Below, piece by piece: positions 51,370 through 61,812 of a DNA stretch of 64,000 nt. Position numbers and translations under genes: made by a program. The notes beneath the pieces are model-generated. The model ran no database searches, was not told the DNA's origin, and saw only the letters and a program-made list of their open reading frames with translations. Numbering within the stretch: the first letter of the stretch is position 1; every line of letters begins with the position of its first letter. Source of the DNA: Amphibalanus amphitrite. Its lineage: Eukaryota; Arthropoda; Thecostraca; Balanomorpha; Balanidae. The stretch is taken from positions 529,001-593,000 of the forward strand of contig NW_024881567.1 in the NCBI RefSeq assembly GCF_019059575.1, read 5' to 3'.

Positions 51370-52650
51370 GGGCACGTTAAACGTTCGGACAAAATTCTGC
51401 CATACAACTGGAATTGCGCGATCGGGTGGTGGGGTCAGGGTCAGCACAACAAGCTATGCTTAGTGCGGGCTCTGATTCCTCAAAATCCACCCATTCAACC
51501 ATTCGGACTAAATTTATAAAAAAAAAGATGCTCCATCTGACCGTCGCCTGGATGTAGCAAAGGTAAGTTTACATGATAATTTATGTTGAAACGACCTGTA
51601 TGATCCGAAATACACGTGTTTAACGAGTTTAACACAAACTGTTGGTGGTGGCTGAATGGGAGGGGTGCGGGATAGTGGGCTCCGGTGAGTCCGACTGGGC
51701 TTCAGTGCGGCGTATTGTCGAGCGACAGGCGTTATTGGAATGATAATGAAATTGTCAGTGAACCAACTTTCTCATATTTTAATCCAGTGGGGGACATGAT
51801 TGTCAGTGGCCATTGAATTCAACGCAGGGCTTTAGTTTTCCGAAGCCCAGCATTTAGTGTGAAATTACATGGCTTCTGACTACTCTGATAGCTGTGTCCA
51901 CGGGGTAATGTAATGTGTGTACTAGGTGATATACCATCTTGGTGAATGTGTGTATCTACAGGGTGGAAAGCAATTACGCGAACATGCTTTTTCGTCTTAC
52001 AGCAATGGAAAAAACGGCGGTGACACGAAAATTTCATCTTTTTACATATCCTTATTTATGTGCGAAAAGGGCGTTCCGGTATGATTAATATCGGCATGTC
52101 AAGCACTGTTGGCCAAAGCTTGGCCCACGCCTTCTGTAGCTGTCGGGTGAGGCAATCGATTTTGTTGGCTGTTAGCAATAGCAGCTCTTCACGTTCTCCT
52201 GAAGATTCACCGGGAGATTTCCTATCGAATTGAGCTTTGGGTTATTCCCAAATCAGCTATTGTATGCCCAGAGGAAGAACAGGTTCTCAAAGCACCAGTC
52301 TAGCGTTTTTTTTTTTTTTTTTGGCCTGAGAGGAAGGAGTAAGGACTTCAGCAATTATGAAGAAGAGTTTCTTTGCGTCGGGCGCAAAAGTGCGCTCAGT
52401 CATTTTGCACCTTTTGGTGCATTAGGGGTGTTGTTTCCAAAACAACAAATTGAATATTTACGGATGAGGCGTCCATGATGCATTTGCTTGGCACATCAGA
52501 AGTGTTGCCTGGCTGTCAGCGCGTTAAAAAAATGCGCGAGAATCGATTTTTGTTTCTACTGAATGTGTGATTGATCTGAGGGAATTCTAAAACTAACTTT
52601 GTTTTAATTTTGGCCTATTATAATTTATTATCACGAAATACAACGACCTT
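51370..52650. other. No gene recognised
   Basis: AT-rich sequence with a poly-T run at about 52303-52322. Nothing coding was recognised. Confidence 0.5.
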
Positions 52651-53147
52651 TTAAAGGGACCCTCCCACCTTCAAAAAAGTTAATGAATTGGCATGAAAGT
52701 GATGTCCCTTGGTTCAGAAAGAGCGAAAACGAATATCTACCAAATTTCACCGAAAAATATTCAGTGGTTTTCAAGATATTAGGCTTTTACTTTTGTTTAC
52801 TTTTTGTGATCTCCCCTGTTACTAGCGACTTTATTTAGAAGCAATAATTTGGCAGCCTTAAAGTGCGGCAGACGTTGCGCGCAAAGCAGCGTATACCACC
52901 ACGTGTTAACGATGGTTTTAATCTAAGATTTAAAAATCGTTAGATCTCCGCTGACGTCACAAATTCTAAGGGGGCATTCCAATGCATTAGCCCCTTAGAA
53001 TCCGAAAACTGCAAGTTTGAAATTCCATATCTTCGAATTAAAGCATTTTTCGATGTTGTGAATGCCCAAACCGGTATTTGCAGGCCATGGCCACCAATTT
53101 GGCTATCTCAACTCAAAACTAATGTTAAGGTGGGAGTGTCCCTTTAA
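52651..53147. mobile_element. TTAA-flanked MITE with AGGGACCCTCCCACC ends
   Basis: AGGGACCCTCCCACCTT at the left and AAGGTGGGAGTGTCCCT at the right, with TTAA at 52651-52654 and 53144-53147. It is about 490 bp without a coding frame. The AGGG start next to TTAA and the absence of GC blocks and AGGTCA arrays separate it from T1-T13. Kolobok-like or piggyBac-like mobilisation is possible. A similar end (TTAAAGGGAGTGTGCCACC) lies at 59669. Confidence 0.8.
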
Positions 53148-54498
53148 TGTGTAAAGCTTGATTTTCTCGTTAAGGCCGGCAAAACAGTAGAAGTGTTGAT
53201 TGACATCAACAAGGGGAATAAATAGACACTCGTCTGGCAGTATGGTCCGCTGATTGTATACTTTATTTTTGATGACCTTTTTTGGTCGCTACGTGCAATT
53301 CTGACACCAGCTCACAACCCGCTAATATGCACATTTGCCGGTTATTTGAAGGTTGGGACGGGCGGGATGTCGGACCATCAGCAGCCCCCAACGCAGTTGT
53401 TCTGCCGGTTTGACGGATGAAATAGCTTAAAAATGTCTCACCCAACCACAAAGCCAGCTGTCTGTTCTCTTCTATCCAGGTTTGGTGGTCTTTTTTGCAG
53501 AGGTCGATAAAAGGACTGGACTTGCTCCAACGAAAATCCTGGGCACATCACTTTCTCCAACTTGATTAAGTAGGCATTATGTAAACATGTCCTCAAATAT
53601 GAGCGTTTCGTTGAAGAACTCTCGGGGGGAGACCATAATAACTTTAACATTTCAATTACATTTCACAGCACATCAACACAGCTTGAGTGACGGCCTGTGA
53701 GTGTAAATACAGTGTGCAATGTCCCTTTTAATAAGTCATGTGAGACTAGCGATCCAGCAATAGGTGATGTTGTGCTGATTTTTTAACAAGTGCCAATAAA
53801 GGCATATAAGCAATTTTCGAGCTCAGCAGCAAGCATGTCAAAAAGACAAGTGATGGCCATAACCAATCTGTATGTAGCACCACACCGTAGGTAATCATAA
53901 TTCATTAGCTGGTTGATGGGACGCATCATTGTTTAAAGCTATTAGCAGATGCACTGAAATATCCAACTCACAAATCATCAAAACATGATTGTGTACACTT
54001 GGCAATCACATGCCCAGAAATAAATTGCAGATCTAGTCAGAGGCTTTCATAGCTCTGTATAAGATCCGTCTGTTTGAACTAAGCATGATTCAGGGCATAC
54101 AAGGATATTTTAATTACACTTGATAAAACACGCTCTTTCTCGTCCTTCACTTCGTTCACTTTCGTACAATACATTCACAACTGTGGCCGAACATGAATGC
54201 GAACCAAATGGCCATATGCTCTTCAAAACAATGAACTTGCATTGCATTGCATCACACCTTCTGACAACTGCGCTGCAGTAAGATCGCTAGCCTAGGTGCA
54301 TATATCGTCCAATAAACACGCAGGTGTGCCTAAAAGCGGAAAAGTGCATACATAAGCTGCAAGATTTTGTAAATTGATAGCAGCGCAAACTGACGGGCTA
54401 ATGCAAAATCATTCCCATATGCACATTGCACAGACACTAAAATGTATGATACAAACTACTACTAACCACAAACTACTCCTCGTTGCAGGCATGCAGAA
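53148..54498. other. No gene recognised
   Basis: AT-rich, downstream of the hAT-like gene on the minus strand. Its 3' untranslated region may lie here. Confidence 0.45.
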
Positions 54499-57400
54499 TC
54501 ACGTAAATATTGAGCTGGTGTGACGCTTTTCCAGCTGCCTTCGGAGCACAAGACCCCTGATTGATGTGTGCCCTTGTCCTTGGCGGGTGAACTGGAACCC
54601 GTGCGCTGCCTGGACATCTCTGATCAGCTTAGCAGCATGAACAACTGGAGGACCGTTCCACCGGATCAGAAGCTCCTTGGCGGCATTGGCGTGTTGGAGT
54701 TGGCGTTTAGTCGCAAAGACTTCCTTCAGAACGCTGCCCATTGATTCGACAACGCTCTCTGCTGGGTTGAGCAGCCAGGTACGTACGACCATATTCACAT
54801 ATGGTCGCAAGGCTGCGTTGTCTCCCGCAGAGAACCATAGCGCTTTCATCAGAGCCTGGTTTGTTGCTGCCGATTGCCTCTTGGTCATGAGGAACCTCAC
54901 TCCCTCAATGATTGACCACTCAGGTGGCACGGATGATGGTGGCACCAGCTTGGCGACTGACAGTTCGTCGCATGCTCGGCGTACTAGGCTGACCTGGACG
55001 CGCTCTGGCAGCGACGATGAGGCGATGTCAGCGATGCATCCGACAGTTTTGACATGGAGGATGTTTGCCTGTAGGGTAGCATTTGCTGTCCCACGATCGT
55101 TACCGTGTGCGTCCCTCCCACGCCGCCGAGTGCGCATGCTATGCAGCAGATTGTGACATAAGGCAGCGACGTCATCCATCTGAAATAAGCGACACGATTA
55201 CATTTGCATGTCTTAATTTGAACTGAAATACCACCAGTGTAATGTTTAAGTGCGATTAACTCGCTTAGTCTTCTGGCTGTTTTGGCAGTCGTTTCAGCTT
55301 TGGTATTACGTTATACTAAAAGTATTCTATGCACGAAAAAACTATACCTGCTTCGCGTCACGGTGACCCTCCAGGCCGTAGGTTGGCCAGAGCTCGCAGA
55401 AGTTGCACAGCGCCACCGCGCGGCTCGCCGGCGTCCGCTCCTGACGTTCTTCAGCAGAAGCGCTCAGGGCAGCAAGTGCGTCGACCATTGCCTTCAGCTT
55501 CTCGATGATCGCATCGTAAGCTGCCACCACCTCCCAAGGGAGCAGCTGAGTGTTCTGCTGGCTTTCACTGCCCTGCCCCAGCACGACGTAGATGTCGAGA
55601 AGCGCTGAGACATACCTCAGGAACCGTTGGTCTGAAAGATGTTAAGAGAAAAATCAATTTTCCGTGCTTCGGAAAAAAATTGTGAGCGGTGAACAATAGT
55701 ACCAAAGCTCTGAATGTTTTCTGTGATGGGTCTCACGCCTATTTGTAGGTATAGAAAATAAGAAGCTTCTACTGATCATTCAAATGCCGAACAGTTAAAC
55801 TGTCCTTTGATGATCATGCTTGGTTAAGATATTTTGCTAATTGCTTAGGGTAACGTGATCTGAACAACTACTCATGGTATTAATGCTTTTGCGATCTTTC
55901 CACAAAGATAATGGTTGGCTTTGAAAAAATAGAATATGCGAGGTTTGAATGAAAAATTGATTATCAACTAAGATGCACGACTAAATCTAATTATTTCCAA
56001 GATATCAACTATCAAGTAAATATAGGTACACTTTAAGCTAACAAAATAGCGTTGATAATGATGCATTTTTAACAACTTAACCACCCTGCACCTGGTGTAT
56101 GTATAAACATGCAATGACTCCAAGTATAAGCGAGTGTAGGACAGATATACATACATGGGTTGGTGTTGTATAGGCTAAAACACTCAAAATGTGCAGCAAA
56201 TATCCATTAGGGCAAAATGCAACGGTAAAACTTACCACGGAGAATACGGAGGTCGCGATGCAGGTCAGATGCGTTGGCCCCTCTCGCTTTAGGCGCTCGG
56301 TTTTCTAAAGACTTGATCATGGCATCACGGTTGCGCCAGAAGCCCTTCAGCACCTTGCCGGCGTGCGCTGCAAATCTGGTCTCCGACCAAAGTCTTGGTG
56401 CCGCGGCTTTCTTCCCGGCGGAGCAGCTCAGCAACTCCTCATACCCCTGTCCAAACGTGAAGTGTTTGTGATGGCTGTGACGCTTTGGATGGTGTCCTGT
56501 GCCCACGATGCTTTTGCTGTAGCAAGTGCATCCCGCTCAGCAAGATTGAGCAAGTGGCTGGAGTCCCAGATCGCTGGTATCTTCCAGCGACTTCCTGTCA
56601 AAACAGCTGCCAGTTTGTCTGCCACTCGGCTGTGGTGATACTGGCCATCGGCTGCAAAAGATGCAACTTGTTCGGTGGCAGACACACCTACTGATGCCAG
56701 CGTCATCTGCAGCTCACGAGCAATACCATCCCCATCGTGCTCGGTTACGACAGGGGCTCCAATCACGATACTCTGGATCATGTGATCTTCTGCCGCGCCT
56801 GGATCCAGCGTGCTTATTGCAGTGATGTCCACTGTCCTATTGTTTATCGTTGTCTTATCTGCCAGCACCGCCACGCAGGGCTGAGTGCTGACGTGCGTTT
56901 GAACACGTTTCTTGATGACAACTTCGAAAGCATCCCTTGCTTTTCTCAGCATCTGCGTACTGTGGTTCTTGTCACCCACTCTACAGTCAGATACATGCAA
57001 AAGCATGACAAGTTCTTCGAATCGTTCCGCCGCAAATGAGTTCTTGATCGTGAAATATGCAGCACGAAGGACACGGTCCGCGATAGTGTCACGCTGACTG
57101 ATCTCGCTCTCAGCTCTCTGTGCTGCACGCTCCTGGTTTGCCACTTGAACAAGATGTGACTCCTTAGTGATGTGATGGCTAACGCTCGCTTTCAAGTTTC
57201 TGAATCCTGTAGGAAGTGACATTCCTGTAGGGAAGTCTACGGCCACTTCAGAAGGACAGCGAAAGACGCCTGCTGCTCGGATATCAGAGCTCATGGGTGT
57301 GCTCTTAATACACGCAGCGCAATAAATGAGTTCCTGTGCTGGGAGTCTAACCAAGTGTTTGCAGACCCTCAGCAGCGTGTCTACATTCCTTGCCGCGCGG

Positions 57401-60400
57401 ATAAGGAGCTTTTGGTCTGATGCCACGTCTGATACGGCTGGACCAGTGTGACGCTGGGGCGGTGCGTCTTTTTGCAGCTGGTTAACCTTGTCTGTAAGGC
57501 TCTGTACCTGTTTGCCCAGCGAGTCAATTTTCTCTGTGATGACGTGGTACCCATTCGAGGTCGTAGCCGTCGTTCCTTCGACCGCAGGCTGATGCTCGAC
57601 CTCGTTTCTGACGGTAGCTGAAAAGTGAACCCAGTAATTAGCCCCAGGAGATTGTTAAAAATGCATAATTTTGCACTTATCATGAGCCCTTACTTCCATG
57701 CCTTACAACAGCATGAGCACTTACCCGCGCCGTGCTGGGAGAGGGGGGGGGGGCGTTTTTACGCCCCCTCAGGTTTTTCGCAAATATCTTAAAAAACCGC
57801 GGCCATTTTTGGTACACCTGTTCAGTGTTCATACATCTTTCCCACACATGTTGTGAAAATTTCAGACCCGGGTCGTTCAAGGTCAGGTCACCAGGTCACG
57901 TCAAGTGACCTTACCTCAGAAAAAGCTTAAAGGCTCGCTATAGCTACACCGACTGAACAATCACATTGAAAATTTCAGCGATTGATAAAAGTAACAAAAT
58001 GTATAAAATATTTATCTCGGATTTTGATATCTGTGACCTAAGGTCAGGTAAATTTTGCGACCTCTCCACTATAGGTAAGTCAATGGGAGAAATTGAAATG
58101 TGTCTCTTTTGAACGAATGTCGTTCGTCCTCAAAGATCGGTTCATAGGTAAACATGACACACTGGATCGGAAAAATGCACCTATGACCCTTCTGTGTACC
58201 CTTGAGGACATCGCAGGTCATGAACGGTCGCCATCAGCTTTTTTTACTTTAACTTTTGATAGAGATGTGCTAGAGCGGTGAAGACACGTCAGATGTGTTC
58301 AGCTCAACGATACGGATCGACTGATATGCAACATGACCGTTTCCGGTCAGGTCATGGTCTTGACCTAAGGTCAATTTTTAAATGACCTTTCAAGGTCAAC
58401 GTATGATTCATTCGACGCGTCTCGACGAGAGAAACACAATGCTGCCAAAAGTAGTGTCGTGGCTCTCTTGAGTCAAAAGTTATTACCAAAACATGTTCGG
58501 TGAAAACGGCTATTTTTTTAGTTTTTGCCCTCTGGAGGCTAAACCGTTGAACTGAAGTCAAATCTGAGGGCAATAATCAGAAAGGTCTGTAAAAGGGCTA
58601 TCGATGCGCTTTTCTGAGGTGTTGTAGCTCAATTGGTTCCCGAGTTAGCCGTTGGCAGTTTCCAAAATTGTCGAAATGGACTAAATTTGCCCTTTGATGA
58701 CCTCTGGTGACCTGACCTTTGACCTGGCCTAAACATTGACTAAAGTTCCGTCATTATCTTTGACGCTCTTTCGACTGCCGCATGTCGAAAGAGCGTCACT
58801 GCCGCGTGTCGCTACGTGGCCCAGGAGCCGAGTTAGGGAGAGGGGGCGTGAAAACGTCCCCCCCCCCCAGCACGGCACGGAAAAGACAGGCCACCAGCAC
58901 GGCGCGGGTTAAAACATTGGGACAGCACATTGGGAGTTGCTATAAGAATTCATTTCAAATTCAATCAAAACAAATGGTCAGCGCGCACACTAAGATTTAG
59001 GCAGCTTCGTTTCGCGGTTTGGTTTTATAACATTTCCTCGAAAAATATTAGCATCAGGTTGAGCACAGGAGCTCTCACTTCCGTTGGGTGGCTGAGGCAG
59101 CCAATGCTTCAGTTTTTCACTTACCAGTCTGAGGAACAGCGCGTTCCTCGCAAGTGGGGTCATCCATCTCTTCACTTGATGGCCGTTCTGTTTCCATTGT
59201 ATCCGGTACCGGTGCATGAGGAGACGCGCCTAAAATAAAGATGTTTATCTTCATAAAGCAATAGGTACCATAGTTATTGGTAGCATAGCAACACTTTTCG
59301 TAAGCAAGCCTCGCACACTGGGGAGGGGGATCAAATGGACCCCGTCGCCTTTTCGTGAAAAAGTCGCGCAAAAAACGACCGATCCCAATGAAACTTAAAT
59401 TATTTCTGAGTAAACCAATTTCACGCCTCCTGGGAAATTTCATGATCATGACCCAAATGACCTTTGACCTGTTTCTCGAGGCCATGTCAAGCCGGCATTG
59501 TGAATCTGCGTGTCAGCACACATTAGCCATTTTCACGACGGTAATCTGGTACACATTTGGTGCAGATTTGGTCAAATTAGGTTCAGTGTATTTCTTAGTA
59601 GCCATCAGCTAGGGCTGCACTACTTGCTTATATGCCTGCTTTGTCAAATTGTCAGACATTATTATCGATTAAAGGGAGTGTGCCACCTTCCAATGATTTC
59701 CCATTTTATTCTTCCTAGGATAAGAAGCTTCTGTTTTTACCCAATATCGCAAAAAATCAAAAATGAACCTGGAATAGTGCTTTTTTCGCCTAAAAGTTTA
59801 TCGGTTTTTCGATATGTATAAGTTATAACAACTGTAGTGGGCTGACCTGCAAACAGGCGTCGGCAACAATCGCGAATGCGGCGCACATGTGACAATAAGC
59901 AAAGGTCATTATAGAGTTACGACGTACGGGAATGAGTTATCACTCTAACAGAGCTATCAGGTGCTAATAACGAATATCGTGTTAGTTTTGATCACAGATG
60001 ATGTCTTTCAGCATTTAGACCAGGTCGGGTCAGGTCAGGTCAGGTCAACTGGTAAGGGTTGTGAAGGGTATTCGTAATACGTGTCAAGCGCCTCTGAAAG
60101 CTACGTAACATGTTACGAAGGCACCAAAACTACTTCGTAAATGTTCAAATGGTTGCTAAATTCGAATTCAGCTCCAAAAACTAGCCTAGAAACATGTAAA
60201 ACTCGAAAAAGTGAACCGAGGTCACCCGAGGTCACCAAAGGTCAATGACCTGACCTGACCTTCAGGTGACCTTGACACCCACCCTAATGTATGGGAGCAA
60301 CATCAAATCACATGTTTGAACGTTTGAAACCACGAAAAGTTTGCAAACGCGCGGCTAATGCGAGCCGACATACGCCGAATCGCGATTCCGGCCAAACATG

Positions 60401-60838
60401 GTCTCGGAAAGAGGTCACAGGTCAAAGGTCATTTGGGTCAGGGTCATGAAATTTTCAGGGTAGGTGTTAAATTGATCAATGCGAGGGTACTGAAAGTTTC
60501 GTCGCGATCGGCCGCTTTTTACGCGAGTTATTCGCGAAAAACCTTAGAGGGGGTTGCATCAACCCCCCCCCCCCCCCTGTGCCGGCGATGGTTAAAAAGC
60601 ACAACTACAATGCAATAATGCACGCACGATCGACGAGAAACTAAACAGCTCCCTTACCTGTTGGATGTATCCACGACTGCCATTGCCCGCCAATGCCAAA
60701 GCCATCATTCCTGATCCGAATGGGCTTATCCTTATGGAATCTTGCCATGTGTTTCTTCAGGTTCTTTTTGAGACCATGAAAAGTACAACCAGCATATCCA
60801 CATCTCACTTTTGAGCTTGACCGATATACAGGCGCCAT
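54499..60838 (-). CDS. hAT-transposase-like zinc-finger gene, five exons
   Basis: Exons on the minus strand: 60838-60658, 59229-59125, 57617-56236, 55631-55348 and 55179-54499, all with GT-AG borders and matching phases (1, 1, 1, 0). The product is about 877 residues. Exon 1 encodes a BED/C2H2-like finger (Cys13, Cys18, His30, His35). Exon 2 is a short acidic linker. Exon 3 opens with a coiled-coil-like segment (ITEKIDSLGKQVQSLTDKVN), then the hAT-like core (CVAVLADKTTINNRTVDIT, SFAADGQYHHSRVADKL, LWSETRFAAHAGKVLK). Exon 5 ends with a dimerisation-type region (AESVVESMGSVLKEVF, LLIRWNGPP). One base-level frame change in exon 3 near 56465 breaks the frame. It is either a domesticated gene with an assembly error, a recent pseudogene or a transposon ORF. 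Family assignment rests on motif resemblance only. Confidence 0.7.
57721..58912. mobile_element. TTAA element T12, in intron 2 of the hAT-like gene
   Basis: The single-block left end TTACCCGCGCCGTGCTGGGA (TTAA changed to TTAC) and doubled right end (CCAGCACGGCACGG, then CCAGCACGGCGCGGGTTAA). It is a diverged copy of T5 along its length, but the cores are CGTTTTTACG and CGTGAAAACG instead of TGTTTGAACA. AGGTCA arrays occur at 57875-57915, 58330-58400 and 58695-58730. Confidence 0.85.
59285..59500. mobile_element. Fragment of a TTAA-type element
   Basis: GGGGAGGGGGATCAAATGGACCCC at about 59320-59343 resembles the G-run/core/C-run cassette. A TTTTTCGTGAAAAAGTCGCGC tail and GACCCAAATGACCTTTGACC follow. 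Ends are unclear. Confidence 0.35.
59669..59970. mobile_element. One end of a TTAAAGGGAG-type MITE (possible)
   Basis: TTAAAGGGAGTGTGCCACCTT resembles the ends of the MITE at 52651-53147. No matching right end was found before T13 begins, so it may be truncated. Confidence 0.35.
59971..60595. mobile_element. TTAA element T13 (partial copy of T2), in intron 1
   Basis: Matches T2 from about 12470 to its right end with few differences, including the AGGTCA arrays (60025-60050, 60220-60275) and TTGCATCAACCCCC cassette. It ends CCTGTGCCGGCGATGGTTAA. The left part is missing. Confidence 0.8.
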
Positions 60839-61812
60839 GCTTCACTCACTCACTCGCTCATGAGATATGTAAGATGCACAATGCATGCACAACTGTCAAA
60901 TCGCTGCCATCCGCCGCGTCGGCACACCGGTATCTCCTCACCTACTCCCCACAGCGCCTTGTACCCATGACTCACACCATCACACTATCGTGCGGTGACC
61001 GGTCACACAGTGGATCTGAATGTCTACTTTTTTTGCGCCAAAGTCTGAAACAACTGACGATTATCATCAGCGTAAAAATGTTGAAATTCAGCATATTTAA
61101 GTTTTTCTTCAAAAGTTTTTTAGGTGTGTTTTAACAAACTTTTTTCTCAGTTGAGAAAAAAACACACTTTTGACCTTATTACCTAATACGAAGTAACGCA
61201 ATCGAAGTGTGATACCGGTCCACTGTGCGTTTTCAGGCGCGCTCGATAAAACACCCACGCCTGGAGAAAGTAGGAAGGGTGATTTTCTGATCCTCCTTAC
61301 CACAAAATGACCCTAAGCGAAAAAATGCCCGCAGGGCGCTGCCAACGCGTGCCAGCGGCCCTGCTGATAAGAGCGAAAATCAATGTATGTGTATGCGGAG
61401 CACACCCTTAGCGCTACGTTGGCTCCTTGGAGACACCTGGAGAAACCTCTGCCGGCAGAGGGGTCATGTCCCTCGCAGACGGCGCGGCGCGGCGGGAGCG
61501 CGGCGGGTGGCCTGGCCGGAAACAGGATAAAAATAGCCACCTGGCACGACCCAGCGAGGGGGTAACCGAAGGGTGACCAGGGGTGAGTGAGGGAGCATAC
61601 CTGGGGACATCGCGGTGCCGGGCAGACAGTAACAGCACCAAACGTTAGAAAAGAGACACAAGCCTATGATGTTTCTGAGGCCTAAGAAGGCATCGATGTA
61701 GATGGGCGGACTGTCTCCAGCTCCTCCAAATATTGCTAATATCTTGCTCCAACGAGCGTTGGCACGTTGGAAGTTTTATCGACCACTGCTTTTTTGTTGG
61801 TCAAAATGGTGA
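60839..61812. other. Upstream region of hAT-like gene and of BEL/Pao frame
   Basis: This stretch should hold the promoter of the minus-strand gene and perhaps the 5' LTR of the BEL/Pao element. A TGGTGACCATCC at 61807 could be a primer-binding site, but the matching 3' LTR is beyond the window, so no LTR can be drawn. A small palindrome TTTTTTCTCAGTTGAGAAAAAA sits near 61140-61161. Confidence 0.35.
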
